A stretch of DNA of 64,000 bases from contig NZ_SDKK01000002.1 in assembly GCF_008107625.1 (NCBI RefSeq), forward strand, positions 159,756-223,755. The letters run 5' to 3'. Made by a program: the position numbers and the translations under genes. Below the pieces are notes generated by a model. That model made no database searches. It saw only the letters and a list, made by a program, of their open reading frames with translations, and was not told the origin of the DNA. Origin of the DNA: Zoogloea oleivorans. Its GTDB lineage: Bacteria > Pseudomonadota > Gammaproteobacteria > Burkholderiales > Rhodocyclaceae. Positions 1 to 8,949 of this stretch are shown here, one piece after another (within the stretch, counting starts at the first letter, position 1; each line of letters begins with the position of its first letter).

Positions 1-776
1 CAGGGACTGTCCCAGTCCGCCGCATCGCCGAAGGCTTCCTGCTCGACCAGTTGCTCGCGAACTTCCTCGATCTGCTCGAAAATACGCATGAAGGCATCGA
101 CGACCAGCGGATCGAACTGTTCGCCACGCCGTTCGCCGATCATCGACAAAACCTTGTCGACGGGCAGCGCCTGACGATAGCTGCGGTCATGGGTCAAGGC
201 GTCAAAGAAATCGGCAAGCCCGACGATGCGCCCCGCCAGGGGAATGGCCTCACCGGCCAGACCCAAGGGGTAGCCAAAGCCATTGAAATGCTCGTGGTGG
301 CTCATCGCGATTTCGCCGGCCAGCTTGAGCAGCGGCTGCTCCGATTCGCCGATGATGCTGGCGCCGATGCGCGGATGTTCGCGCATCATTTTCCATTCTT
401 CGGTGGTCAGCGGCCCCGGCTTGCTGAGGATGGTCGCGTGGATCCCGATCTTGCCAATGTCGTGCAGTTGCGCAGCGCGTTCGAGCAACTGGCAATGCGC
501 ATCCGGACAGCCCAGTTCGGCGGCGATCAGGCTTGTGTAGATGCCGATGCGCGCGGTGTGCAGCGGTGATTCGCCATCATTGCGCTCGGCGCTGCGGGCC
601 AGATCGAAGAAGGTTTCATTGCGCAGGTCGGCAATGGCGCGAAAAGCCTGATCGCGCTCCTTGCGGAGGGCTGCAAGCTCGGCCTCGGCCTGCTCGATGC
701 GGCGGGTCAGGCACTCCATCTCGCCAGCCGGCTCGGCCAGCATCGATGCAGCTTCGGGGAAAGTCGGCGTTTTCAT
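1..776 (-). CDS. HD-GYP domain protein, C-terminus beyond the left edge
   Basis: The reading frame starts at an ATG preceded by a GAGGAAGA ribosome site and stays open to base 1, so the 3' end is missing. About 258 residues are visible. The first 45 residues are a short acidic helical stretch. The HD-GYP core follows, with HTARIGIY, the HDIGKIGI signature, REHPRIGA, HHEHFNGFGYP and LADFFDALTHDR, which are the metal-binding and GYP elements of the family. HD-GYP proteins hydrolyse cyclic di-GMP, so this is probably a soluble phosphodiesterase. No receiver domain lies before it in the visible part. An output domain beyond the edge cannot be excluded. Family assignment is firm; the cellular role is inferred. 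Confidence 0.88.
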   Translation of the reverse strand, partial: MKTPTFPEAASMLAEPAGEMECLTRRIEQAEAELAALRKERDQAFRAIADLRNETFFDLARSAERNDGESPLHTARIGIYTSLIAAELGCPDAHCQLLERAAQLHDIGKIGIHATILSKPGPLTTEEWKMMREHPRIGASIIGESEQPLLKLAGEIAMSHHEHFNGFGYPLGLAGEAIPLAGRIVGLADFFDALTHDRSYRQALPVDKVLSMIGERRGEQFDPLVVDAFMRIFEQIEEVREQLVEQEAFGDAADWDSP

Positions 777-894
777 GATGTCTTCCTCTACGGTCCAGGG
801 GACTCGTTGAGAATCATAACGGTCACAACCCCTTTGACTTTGCCGACTTTTGCACAAAATCAATAAAGACGTTAAATTCAACACAGAGCTGCCG

Positions 895-1386
895 TCAGCC
901 GAAACGCCACCCTCCGTGGCTCCCCGCCACTGCGCCCAGCACGACGATCAGGCTCACCGTCAGCAACACCTGATGCAGGCGCTGAATGCGTGCCATGGTG
1001 CCCAGCGGATCACGCTGGGCGGCCGCCTTGAAGAGCTTGTCGAGCACAAAGGGCTCAAGGATGAAGAGCATCACCGCGAACAGGGTCCATACGACGACCA
1101 TGCCGTGCATCCACCACCAGTTGAGCGGATCCGTGAAGCGGTCCCACACGCCCAGCCGCCATACCAGCCACAGGCCCGACGCCCCGGCGAGCAGCACTGA
1201 ATGACGGGCGATGCCGGCAAAGCGGTGTTCGATCCGCTCGAACAGGTCGAGCTGTGCCTGTGGCTCGGCCAGCGAGCGGCAGGCCGGCAGCAGCACGAGG
1301 GTCACGAAGGCCACCCCACCGATCCAGATCAATACCGCAAAGACGTGCACGGCACGGGCGATGGCAAAGTCGTTGAAGCCGTTCAT
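895..1386 (-). CDS. CopD-like four-helix membrane protein
   Basis: This 163-residue protein has four hydrophobic segments. The first, starting near residue 8 (AVHVFAVLIWIGGVAF), matches the start of CopD-type integral membrane domains, and histidines recur near the membrane faces (HVFAV, WWWMHGM, RLHQV). I chose the ATG giving MNGFNDF because the longer frame runs back through a repeated hairpin element that is unlikely to be coding. It is the last gene of a leftward group with the 4Fe-4S protein and two small genes upstream. CopD domains are linked to copper or haem handling, but nothing here proves a substrate. Confidence 0.65.
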   Translation of the reverse strand: MNGFNDFAIARAVHVFAVLIWIGGVAFVTLVLLPACRSLAEPQAQLDLFERIEHRFAGIARHSVLLAGASGLWLVWRLGVWDRFTDPLNWWWMHGMVVVWTLFAVMLFILEPFVLDKLFKAAAQRDPLGTMARIQRLHQVLLTVSLIVVLGAVAGSHGGWRFG

Positions 1387-1396
1387 TGCCCCCCCC

Positions 1397-1461
1397 GTGG
1401 GTCGGACTTCAGTCTGACTTGAAGGCCTGACAGCGCGTTGTCGGACTGAAGTCCGACCCAC
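1397..1461. repeat. REP-like hairpin doublet, copy 1
   Basis: Two 22-base arms (GTGGGTCGGACTTCAGTCTG and following bases, and the inverse copy ending GTCCGACCCAC) face each other across 21 bases, with one mismatch. Each arm is itself a hairpin, GTCGGACT-TC-AGTCCGAC. The same doublet with the same 21-base spacing occurs at 29211-29275. It lies between two co-oriented genes. Confidence 0.85.
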
Positions 1462-1464
1462 ATT

Positions 1465-2454
1465 TCATTCTTCACGGGTTTTCCTTTCCTGTTTGGGGGC
1501 GCTGAAGGCGGCTTCGTTGTGGCGCGCCGCCTCGCCGCTGACCCACTGGAGCAGCGGGCCGTTCGGGTTGTCGCGCTGGGTGGTGGCGCAGGCACTGATG
1601 CACTGGCTGCACTGGGTACAGGTGAACATCGTGCGCTTGATGTTGCGTGGCTTGAGGCGCATCGGGCACACGTGATCGCAGGCGCTGTAGCAGGTGGCGC
1701 AATCGGCAGCACGGTCGCGCTCGAAGCCCACCACCATGGCCTTCTTGTTACCCATCCAGGCCAGGCTCTGGAACATGCCGACGGCGCAGGCGTAGCGGCA
1801 GAACAAATGCCGGGCAAAGAGAAACTCGGCCGACAGCACCACGGTACCGGCGGTAATGAAGATGAACTCGTTGCGGCTCGGCGCGCCAGCCAGCAGGTGG
1901 CTGTAAACCTGGAAGGGCGGCAGCAGGTAGGTGAGCAGCACCACCGCCCACACGAAGGCAAAGCCTACCGCCAGCGGCGCGGTGACCAGCCACCACAGGC
2001 GGTCGTAGTGCACCGGCGTGCCGTCCGGTTCGCGCGGCGGCAAGGTGCGCGGCTCCCACACGCTGGGCTTGCCGATGGCCCGGCGCATGAAGGTGTTGAT
2101 GGTTTCGACCACAGAGAAGTGCGGGCACAACCAGCCGCAATACAGCCGCCCCCAGCGCCACGACACACCGATGAGCAGCGCCCCCGCAGCGAGAATCGGC
2201 AGCAGCACGCGGCCGATCACCCGCTGCACCGCCTCCAGCGCACCGATGTTGCCGGCAGAAAAATCCTCCAGCCCGGCATGCCACTCGAAACCGAGGAACC
2301 ACGCATGGCCGGCCACCAGGTCGAAGCGCAACAGGTTGAACACCGGCGCCAACACGAAGAGCACGAAGAAGCCGGCCTGCGCCCAGCGCCGCAAACGCTG
2401 GCGGCCACCGTCCGGCGGCATGGCCGGCATGATGGGAATGATGCGCCCGGCCAT
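1465..2454 (-). CDS. Membrane-bound 4Fe-4S ferredoxin-type protein (CcoG/NapH/NosR-like)
   Basis: This 329-residue protein has about five membrane segments and cysteine motifs of the membrane polyferredoxin family. YCGWLCPHFS and FCRYACAVGM sit at membrane junctions. A C-terminal ferredoxin module carries CATCYSACDHVCP and CTQCSQCISAC. The family passes electrons across or along the membrane and is often tied to cytochrome oxidase assembly (CcoG) or periplasmic reductases. The start used is MAGRIIPI, whose ATG overlaps the TGA of the upstream gene (ATGA), so the two are translationally coupled. A longer in-frame start runs through the upstream gene and is rejected. The specific partner is unknown. 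Confidence 0.75.
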   Translation of the reverse strand: MAGRIIPIMPAMPPDGGRQRLRRWAQAGFFVLFVLAPVFNLLRFDLVAGHAWFLGFEWHAGLEDFSAGNIGALEAVQRVIGRVLLPILAAGALLIGVSWRWGRLYCGWLCPHFSVVETINTFMRRAIGKPSVWEPRTLPPREPDGTPVHYDRLWWLVTAPLAVGFAFVWAVVLLTYLLPPFQVYSHLLAGAPSRNEFIFITAGTVVLSAEFLFARHLFCRYACAVGMFQSLAWMGNKKAMVVGFERDRAADCATCYSACDHVCPMRLKPRNIKRTMFTCTQCSQCISACATTQRDNPNGPLLQWVSGEAARHNEAAFSAPKQERKTREE

Positions 2455-2843
2455 CACTTTGGCCCGATCAGCGGAAAGCGGAAGGGCTTGCCGGCGAGCG
2501 CCTTGGCCAGGCCGATGGCGCCGCAGAAGATCAGCGTGGCGTGACAGGTCGTGAAATAGAGAATGACGATGATCCAGGTGGATGCGGCGTCGTAGCCGCC
2601 AGTCAGAATGATGGCCGCGTTGGCCACCACCAGCAGCGCCCCGGCCCACAGGCTGGCAGCCACGGTCTGGCGCAGATGATGACGGGCCAGTTCGGGCGCA
2701 CGGTCATGCTCGCGCCACCACAACACTACCAGGATGACAAAGGCCACCCCCGGCACGACCATCAGGTTGGCCAGATAGAGGGCCTCCGCCGCGACAGCAA
2801 TCTCGCGGCCGGGAATGTTGAAGTCGAGTTCGGAGTTTTCCAT
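2454..2843 (-). CDS. Small integral membrane protein, unknown function
   Basis: A 129-residue protein starting MENSELDF, with three hydrophobic segments (near residues 22-42, 63-83 and 90-112) and a short C-terminal tail GKPFRFPLIGPK. The layout vaguely recalls DUF4870-type small membrane proteins, but I do not assign it. Its stop overlaps the start of the 4Fe-4S membrane protein, so the two are probably made together and could share a complex. Confidence 0.6.
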   Translation of the reverse strand: MENSELDFNIPGREIAVAAEALYLANLMVVPGVAFVILVVLWWREHDRAPELARHHLRQTVAASLWAGALLVVANAAIILTGGYDAASTWIIVILYFTTCHATLIFCGAIGLAKALAGKPFRFPLIGPK

Positions 2844-2913
2844 GGGAGCGACTGAGCTTAGACCCGCCCCGGGAGAAGGTACTTGATGCGCGACAAGCGC
2901 CCCCGGACTATGC

Positions 2914-3420
2914 CTATATGACTTCGAGGAGCTTGCTGCGCAGTTGTTCCGCCTCACGCCGGCCGTCCCGCGAGCTGACGATGGCGTGGTACCACTCGTC
3001 GAACAGGCTGCGCAGGTCAGCGTGAGTGCGGGCGGCCTCGACGCGGTCTTGCAGGGAACTGGTGCCGAGGGCGCCGACAAAGGCGTTAAGGGTGTTGAGC
3101 ATGAAGTTGCGCGCCTTCTGCAGACGCACCGGATCGTCGCCGGGCGGATGCAGGCGGAAGGCGGCGAGCGACGGCGGCGGATGCGCTTCGCTCTTCGCAT
3201 TGGCCGGGCCGGCCACGCCGAGCATGCCGATGAAGCCGTCCTCCTCCAGCATCCCAAGGGTGTGCTGCAGATCGTCGGACTGCAGCATCCCGCGCAGCTC
3301 CTCGACGCTGCGCTTGCCATCGATGAAAATCAGGACACGACGCACACGGGGGCTGAGATCCCCCGAACGGGTTTCGATCTCCTGGTGGCCTTTCAGTGTT
3401 TTGGCAAAAATGACGCCCAC
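2914..3420 (-). CDS. Conserved hypothetical protein with GTG start
   Basis: A 168-residue soluble protein with no membrane segment. It starts at GTG behind a strong AGGAGAAAA ribosome site. The first half (KTLKGHQEIETR, RRVLIFIDGKRSVEEL, LQHTLGMLEEDGFI) looks like a winged-helix fold of the kind found next to response-regulator output modules. The second half is helical and charged. It is the first gene of the leftward group that continues with the small membrane protein, the 4Fe-4S protein and the CopD-like protein. I do not recognise a named family; function unknown. Confidence 0.6.
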   Translation of the reverse strand: MGVIFAKTLKGHQEIETRSGDLSPRVRRVLIFIDGKRSVEELRGMLQSDDLQHTLGMLEEDGFIGMLGVAGPANAKSEAHPPPSLAAFRLHPPGDDPVRLQKARNFMLNTLNAFVGALGTSSLQDRVEAARTHADLRSLFDEWYHAIVSSRDGRREAEQLRSKLLEVI

Positions 3421-3558
3421 GGTGTTTTCTCCTGGTGGCCCGTGTTGTCCGGGCTTGGCAAATCCTTCAGCAATCAGCGCCCCGCGGCTCGGGACACCCG
3501 GCCATTGTAACGACGATGGGATAAGACGGGCGAACCGCAGCGCATCGTGCGGCCGCTT

Positions 3559-4641
3559 TCAGGCAGTAGCCGCCTGCACGGCCACCTGCCGGGCCATGTG
3601 AAGCAGCTCGCCGGCGTTTTCCAGACCGTCCAGGAAACGCTGTGGAATGCCCGACAGGCCGACCTGCGCGCCGGCCAGGGCCCCGGTGAGAATCGCCCGG
3701 GCCTGGTTCTGACCACCGCCATTCACGGCGTGGAGCACCGCCGCTTCAAAGTCGTCCGGAAAGCGCGCAGCCAGATAATAGGCTGCCGGAAACTGGTGAT
3801 ACACCGCGCAGGGCATGCCATACACCAGCGACACCTTCCAGGCCGGCTCGATGCGGATGTCCGGGTCCTGCGCCGCACGGGCCATGTACGCGGGGCCGAG
3901 GAGTGCATCCGGCGACGGGAAACGCCCCGCCACGGAGGCTTCTGGCTGCCCCGGCCGCGGGGCCTGGAGCTTGCCGCTGGTCACCGCATGAAACGGCAGC
4001 TCGCCGCTCTTTACACGCGCCATCAACTTGCCGGAAATGTCTCCATCGAGGGCATGGCCCTCCACCAGCATGCCAAGCACCGCACCAAAGGCGACGGTCA
4101 TCGCCAGCACCGTGCCGTCGTTCTGGGTAAGCAGTGCGTTGCGGGTGATCGCCGCAGCCATCTCGGCCGGACGCAAGGCGTAGCGCACGGCAATGGCGAG
4201 GGTCCGCTCGGCGGCTTCGGTGGTGTCGGCGCTGCCGGCACAGTGGCCCCACGACAAGCCCTCTTCAACGCGCTTGCGCCAGGCTTCGCGAATCGACTGG
4301 CTGGTGTAGCCGCCAGGGCCGTTCATCGGTGTGCCGTCAAGAAGGGGGAAGAAATCCTTGTCGAGCCGCCGGCAGAAATCGGCCTCCTCGTAGCCGCCCT
4401 GCTCGGCCAGCGAGCGTAGGGTCAGGGCCAGCAGCACGCCGGCCTGGGATGGCTGGCCCGCCTTCAGGCCCGAATGGTAGCGGCCGGGCATCGGGTCGGT
4501 GTAGTCACTGACCCAGTTACCGTAATCGGCCCGCAGTTCGTCGAGATCGTAGTACCAGTGGGGGCCGAGGGCCAGGGCGTCGCCGATGAAAGCGCCCAAC
4601 AACGCGCCAGCGGCACGGTCCTGCAGAGAAGTGGCGGGCAT
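3559..4641 (-). CDS. ADP-ribosylglycohydrolase-like protein lacking metal ligands
   Basis: The 360-residue protein has the all-helical fold signature of the ADP-ribosylglycohydrolase/crystallin J1 family: GALLGAFIGDALALGPHWYYD at residues 12-32 and a C-terminal glycine-rich helix pair. Canonical enzymes bind two metal ions through a TDDT motif after the first helix and a GGDxDT motif near the C-terminus. Here the first is replaced by AGQPSQAG (61-68) and the second by NGGGQNQA near residue 308, so both acidic clusters are gone. Removal of ADP-ribose by the usual mechanism is therefore doubtful; it may bind a ligand or use another chemistry. It is divergently placed from the Lon-like protease with a 96-base gap. 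Confidence 0.8.
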   Translation of the reverse strand: MPATSLQDRAAGALLGAFIGDALALGPHWYYDLDELRADYGNWVSDYTDPMPGRYHSGLKAGQPSQAGVLLALTLRSLAEQGGYEEADFCRRLDKDFFPLLDGTPMNGPGGYTSQSIREAWRKRVEEGLSWGHCAGSADTTEAAERTLAIAVRYALRPAEMAAAITRNALLTQNDGTVLAMTVAFGAVLGMLVEGHALDGDISGKLMARVKSGELPFHAVTSGKLQAPRPGQPEASVAGRFPSPDALLGPAYMARAAQDPDIRIEPAWKVSLVYGMPCAVYHQFPAAYYLAARFPDDFEAAVLHAVNGGGQNQARAILTGALAGAQVGLSGIPQRFLDGLENAGELLHMARQVAVQAATA

Positions 4642-4737
4642 GGATAAGCTCCGAAAAGAATCGGCAACGGCGGGGCGATGGCCCCGACACCGAACCGGGA
4701 TTATGCTTGAGCCAAAGAACTATCCGAGGTCCGTCCG

Positions 4738-7158
4738 ATGCGCTCGCCTACGCCCCTTCCGCCCAAGGCACTGTACACCCCCTGCGATCCGACGGAACTC
4801 CCCTTCTCCAGCACCGACGCCCTCCCCGACCTGGACGCTGCGGTGATTCACGGGCGGGCCATTGAGGCGATACATCTGGGCCTCGACATCCATCACGAAG
4901 GTTACAACCTCTTCCTGCTCGGTGAAACGGGCAGCGGCCGCCACGCCATCATCCGTCAGTTGCTGGAGGACCAGCGCATGGGCGGCGAGGCGCCGGCCGA
5001 CTGGTGCTACGTCTACAACTTCGTCGACGCCAACCGTCCGCAGTTGCTGCGCCTGCCCTGCGGCCGCGGCGCACGCCTGCAGGGCGACATGCAGCACTTC
5101 GTCGAGGAGCTGATTCCCGCCATCAGCGCGGTTTTTCAGAGCGACGAATACCGCAGTCGCCTCGAAGCCATGCAGGAAGAAGAAAAGCAGCGTGAAGAAG
5201 CCGAGCTGCAGGCCCTCGGCCGGGAGTCGGGGGCGCTCGGCGTGGCCCTGATGCGCACGCCCCACGGCTTTGCCTTCGTGCCGATGAAGGACGACGAAGC
5301 GACCATGACGCCGGATGAGTTCGGGCAACTGCCCGAAGCCCGTCAGCGCGAACTGGAAGAGCACATCAAGGCTCTGCGCGAACGCCTGCACAAGGTGATG
5401 AACGACTTCCCCCGCTGGCGGCGGGAGCTGCAGAGCCGCATCAAGGAAGCCGGCAGCGAAGCGCTGCGGGTCACCGTCACGCACCTGGTAGACGACCTGC
5501 GCCCCGCCTACGCCGACCTGCCCGACATTTGCGCCCATCTCGACGCGGTCCAGCAGGACATCATCGAGAGCGGCGAGTCGCTGCGTGAATCCACCCGCAG
5601 CGAAGACGACACCGAAACCACCACCTATTCGGGGATGATTTCGGTGCAGCGCTACCTGGTCAATCTACTCGTCGAAAACCCCTCCGGCGGTGCCCGTCCG
5701 GTGGTCCATGAAGATCACCCGACCCTGCAGAATCTGGTTGGACGTATCGAACACATGGTGCACATGGGCACCCTGACAAGCAACTTCACGCTGATCCGCG
5801 CCGGCGCGCTGCACCGGGCCAATGGCGGCTTTCTCGTTCTCGATGCGCTCAAGGTACTGACCCAGCCCTACGCCTGGGAAGGCCTCAAGCGCTGCCTGAC
5901 TTCCGGCACGGTGCCCATCGAATCCCTGTCCGAGCTGATCGGCCTGGGCAGCACCATCCAGCTCGAACCCGAGCCGATGCCCCTCGCACTCAAGGTCGTG
6001 CTGATCGGCGAACGGCTGGTGTATTACCTGCTGAGCCAGTACGACCCGGATTTTCCGGCCCTGTTCAAGATCAACGCCGACATGGAAAGCGAGATCGAAC
6101 GCAATCCGGAAAACACCGCCGCCTACGCCCGCCTCGTTGCCACCCTGGCCCGCCAGGACAAGTTGCGCCCCCTTTCGCCCACAGCGGTGGCGCGCATCAT
6201 CGAACACGCCGCACGCCTGGCCGACGATGCCGAGCGCCTGAGCACCCACACCCAGCCCATCGACGACCTGATGCGCCAGGCCGACCATTTTGCCGCGACG
6301 GCGGAAGCGCCACTGATCGAACGCACCCACGTGGAAGCGGCCCTCGAAGCCCAGCGCCACCGCCACGAACGCCTGCGCACGCGCTACCGGGACGAGATCG
6401 TGCGCGGTCAGTTGCTGATCGCCACCACCGGCACCCACGTAGGGCAGGTCAACGGACTGGCGGTCATCGCCCTTGGCGACAGCACCTTTGCCCATCCGAT
6501 GCGCATCACCGCCACCGTACGCGTCGGCGATGGCGAGGTCGTCGACATTGAGCGCGAAGTGAAGCTCGGCGGCCCGATCCATTCCAAGGGCGTCATGATC
6601 CTGGCGGCCTTCGTCGGTTCGCGCTTCGGCCTGGGCATGCCGCTATCGCTCAAGGCCAGCCTGGTGTTCGAGCAATCCTATGGCGGCGTGGAGGGCGACA
6701 GTGCCTCCCTGGCAGAGCTGACCGCGCTGCTGTCGGCCATTGCCGGCACCCCCTTGCGCCAGTCGCTGGCCGTCACCGGCTCGGTCAATCAGTTCGGGGT
6801 GGTACAGCCGGTCGGCGGCATCAACGAGAAAATCGAAGGCTTCTTCGACATCTGCAGCGCCCGCGGCCTGACCGGCGAACAGGGCGTGCTGATTCCGCAC
6901 GCCAACGTGTGTCACCTGATGTTGCGCCAGGAAGTGGTCGAGGCGGTGCGGGACGGGCGCTTTAACGTGTGGGCCGTGGCCGACGTCGATGCGGCAATGA
7001 CCCTGCTGAGCGGCCTGCCGGCAGGCGTGGCCGACGACAAGGGCGAGCTACCTGAAGAATCGGTGAATGGCCGGATCGCCGCCGGCCTGAAACGGCTTAC
7101 CCGCCTGCGCCGCGAGTTCGCCCACCCAAAGACAGTGAGCAAGCCAGCCAGCGAATAG
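4738..7158 (+). CDS. Lon-type ATP-dependent protease (LonB/YcbZ-like)
   Basis: This 806-residue AAA-type serine-lysine protease has an N-terminal ATPase with a P-loop GETGSGRHA (about residue 63). There the usual GK[ST] is GRH, which I believe is typical of this subfamily. A helical inserted region rich in Glu/Arg (130-240) comes next, then the Walker B-like GGFLVLDALK. The C-terminal Lon proteolytic domain begins near 560. The catalytic serine is in GDSASLAE and the lysine in GGINEKIEG. It degrades misfolded or regulatory proteins in the cytoplasm. It differs from housekeeping Lon by lacking the LAN domain. The start is the first ATG after the divergent promoter region. Confidence 0.88.
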   Translation: MRSPTPLPPKALYTPCDPTELPFSSTDALPDLDAAVIHGRAIEAIHLGLDIHHEGYNLFLLGETGSGRHAIIRQLLEDQRMGGEAPADWCYVYNFVDANRPQLLRLPCGRGARLQGDMQHFVEELIPAISAVFQSDEYRSRLEAMQEEEKQREEAELQALGRESGALGVALMRTPHGFAFVPMKDDEATMTPDEFGQLPEARQRELEEHIKALRERLHKVMNDFPRWRRELQSRIKEAGSEALRVTVTHLVDDLRPAYADLPDICAHLDAVQQDIIESGESLRESTRSEDDTETTTYSGMISVQRYLVNLLVENPSGGARPVVHEDHPTLQNLVGRIEHMVHMGTLTSNFTLIRAGALHRANGGFLVLDALKVLTQPYAWEGLKRCLTSGTVPIESLSELIGLGSTIQLEPEPMPLALKVVLIGERLVYYLLSQYDPDFPALFKINADMESEIERNPENTAAYARLVATLARQDKLRPLSPTAVARIIEHAARLADDAERLSTHTQPIDDLMRQADHFAATAEAPLIERTHVEAALEAQRHRHERLRTRYRDEIVRGQLLIATTGTHVGQVNGLAVIALGDSTFAHPMRITATVRVGDGEVVDIEREVKLGGPIHSKGVMILAAFVGSRFGLGMPLSLKASLVFEQSYGGVEGDSASLAELTALLSAIAGTPLRQSLAVTGSVNQFGVVQPVGGINEKIEGFFDICSARGLTGEQGVLIPHANVCHLMLRQEVVEAVRDGRFNVWAVADVDAAMTLLSGLPAGVADDKGELPEESVNGRIAAGLKRLTRLRREFAHPKTVSKPASE

Positions 7159-7167
7159 CCCGGCAGC

Positions 7168-8238
7168 TCAGGCAGAAACCGTCGGCACCAGCGTCGCAGC
7201 AAAAAACTGCCAGGCCAGTCGCAAGGCATCCGGGCCGGTCGGGTCCGAAAAAGCCTGTCCGGCCGGGCCGCCGCTCCAGGCATGGGACAGCCCGTGGATG
7301 CGCAACAGCCGCACATAAGGCCGGCGACCGGTCTTCCAGTCGCTGCGCGTCAGGCCGCGTCGGGTGCCGCGCTGCACCTCGGTGCTCGTTTCCCGCGCAA
7401 CGACATCGTCCGGCAACAACTCCAGCCACAGTCCGGCAGATGCGCGGGCATTTTCAATCGAAACCATGGGATCGAGATCGCCGTGGATCAGCACCAGCGG
7501 CGGCAAACGCCGGCCCTGCAGACGCAGGGCAAGGGCCTCGGCGTCGGGCGAACGACGCCCGCGCATGGCCTGGCCGGCCTGCAGGGTCGTTGTCGCGCTG
7601 CTCGGGGCGGCGCCGGAATGGCTGCCGACCGCGGCGAAGCGTTCCGGATGACGCAGGGCCAGGCTCAAGGCCATCGAACCGCCAGCCGACAGGCCGATCG
7701 CAAACAGCGGCCCGCCGACACGGGGATGGGTGCTCACCACGTGATCGACCATACTCATCAGGATCTGCATCTCCAGCCCGACCTTGGCATCGCTGCCGAA
7801 CCAGTTCCAGCAGCGCTGGGGGTTGGCCTCGCGGGCCTGTTCGGGCATCAGCACCGCAAAGCCGCGCGACTTGGCCACCGCCGCACAGCGCGTGACGGCC
7901 GCAAAGGCCGCCGTATCCTGGGCGCAACCGTGGAGCAGCAGAAGCAGTGGCAAGGGCTTGCGCGCGCTGGCGCCAACCGGGATGAACAGCCGGTAGCGCC
8001 GCATGGCCAGCGGGCCGAGGCCCCAGCGGCCCTCGTACCAGCGCCCGCCGGTAACCGAGCCGGGCGCCTCGGCGGGTGTGGCGACCGCCGACATCACCCG
8101 CTCGGTCGCCTTGGCCAGTTGGCCGCCGGTCTTGATGCCTTGCTTCGTGGCGGCCTTGCCGATGCGGGTGGACTGCTTGAGCCCGGCGCGGGTGAGCTTG
8201 AACAGGGCGGAAACGAGGGGGGATTTGCGACGACTCAT
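7168..8238 (-). CDS. PHB depolymerase-family esterase (intracellular type)
   Basis: This 356-residue alpha/beta hydrolase belongs to the PHB depolymerase/LpqC-type esterase family. It has the oxyanion element LLLHGCAQD, the lipase box GLSAGGSMA, an acid region IHGDLDPMVS and the histidine in GLSHAWSGG. There is no signal peptide; instead the first 65 residues are basic and alanine/lysine-rich (KQSTRIGKAATKQGIKTG), as in granule-associated depolymerases. I chose the ATG giving MSRRKSP because a terminator for the upstream phasin gene lies inside the longer reading frame. Together with the adjacent phasin this suggests mobilisation of stored polyhydroxyalkanoate. It converges on the Lon-like gene with only nine bases between them. 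Confidence 0.8.
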   Translation of the reverse strand: MSRRKSPLVSALFKLTRAGLKQSTRIGKAATKQGIKTGGQLAKATERVMSAVATPAEAPGSVTGGRWYEGRWGLGPLAMRRYRLFIPVGASARKPLPLLLLLHGCAQDTAAFAAVTRCAAVAKSRGFAVLMPEQAREANPQRCWNWFGSDAKVGLEMQILMSMVDHVVSTHPRVGGPLFAIGLSAGGSMALSLALRHPERFAAVGSHSGAAPSSATTTLQAGQAMRGRRSPDAEALALRLQGRRLPPLVLIHGDLDPMVSIENARASAGLWLELLPDDVVARETSTEVQRGTRRGLTRSDWKTGRRPYVRLLRIHGLSHAWSGGPAGQAFSDPTGPDALRLAWQFFAATLVPTVSA

Positions 8239-8257
8239 CAGACTGTACTCCCAAAGC

Positions 8258-8281
8258 AAAAAGGCCCCGGAGGGCCTTTTT
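8258..8281 (-). terminator. Intrinsic terminator after phasin gene
   Basis: A ten-base stem AAAAAGGCCC/GGGCCTTTTT with a four-base loop lies between the phasin stop and the downstream depolymerase start. It ends in a T-run on either strand. It supports the downstream start at 8238 and separates phasin expression from the esterase. Confidence 0.85.
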
Positions 8282-8329
8282 GGATCTTGCTCGGAAACTT
8301 GCGGTGACATGTCACCGCGAGGCGTCCGT

Positions 8330-8908
8330 TCAGGCAACCTTCAGGGCGGTAGCAGCAGCCTTGGTGCCCTTTTCGACGTTTTGCACGGCGACCAGGGTGG
8401 CCTTTTCAACGCTGGCCTGGGCGGCAGCGGCGACTTGCTTGGCGGCCTTGGTGGCGCCTTCGTAAGCGGTGCTGGCGTTGGCCAGAGCGGTCTTCACGGC
8501 CTTGATGGCGGGCTCGGAACCAGCCGGGGCGTTCTTGAAGATGCCTTCCAGGGCGGTATCAACGCTCTTGGACAGGGCAGCGGCTTCGGCTTCAACCAGC
8601 TTGGTCAGCTCTTCCTTGGTGTCGGCACCGATACCGGACAGGCTGCGGCCGTAAGCCACGCCCTTTTCAACAGCCGGGGTCAGGGCGCCGAGGTGCAGGG
8701 CGGCCAGGGCCTTCGGGTCCTTGGTGGCGAGCAGGGTCTTGGAGAAAGCGACGCTGTCGTCAAAGGAAGCACGGGCGGTAGCCAGGTTCAGGCTGGCAAC
8801 GCGCTCGACGGCGGTAAAGAGGGTGGTCGCGAAGCTGGTGGCCGACTTCAGGCTGGCTTCAACGTTGGACTTGGAAGCGGCGACGATTTTTTCCGGGGAA
8901 ATGGACAT
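8330..8908 (-). CDS. phaP: Phasin, PHA granule surface protein
   Basis: A 192-residue alanine/lysine-rich protein beginning MSISPEKIVAAS after an AGGAGA ribosome site. It has the phasin pattern of amphipathic helices: NVEASLKSATSF, LFTAVERVASLNLATARA, TLLATKDPKALAALH, and a long Ala/Lys tail. Phasins coat polyhydroxyalkanoate granules and control their number and size. The gene stands alone between a terminator and two palindromic candidate operators, consistent with strong, regulated expression when polymer accumulates. Family assignment is firm from composition and motifs. Confidence 0.9.
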   Translation of the reverse strand: MSISPEKIVAASKSNVEASLKSATSFATTLFTAVERVASLNLATARASFDDSVAFSKTLLATKDPKALAALHLGALTPAVEKGVAYGRSLSGIGADTKEELTKLVEAEAAALSKSVDTALEGIFKNAPAGSEPAIKAVKTALANASTAYEGATKAAKQVAAAAQASVEKATLVAVQNVEKGTKAAATALKVA

Positions 8909-8949
8909 GTTGATCTCCTGATAGTGGTTTGCGATTCGGTATGGGTCTA

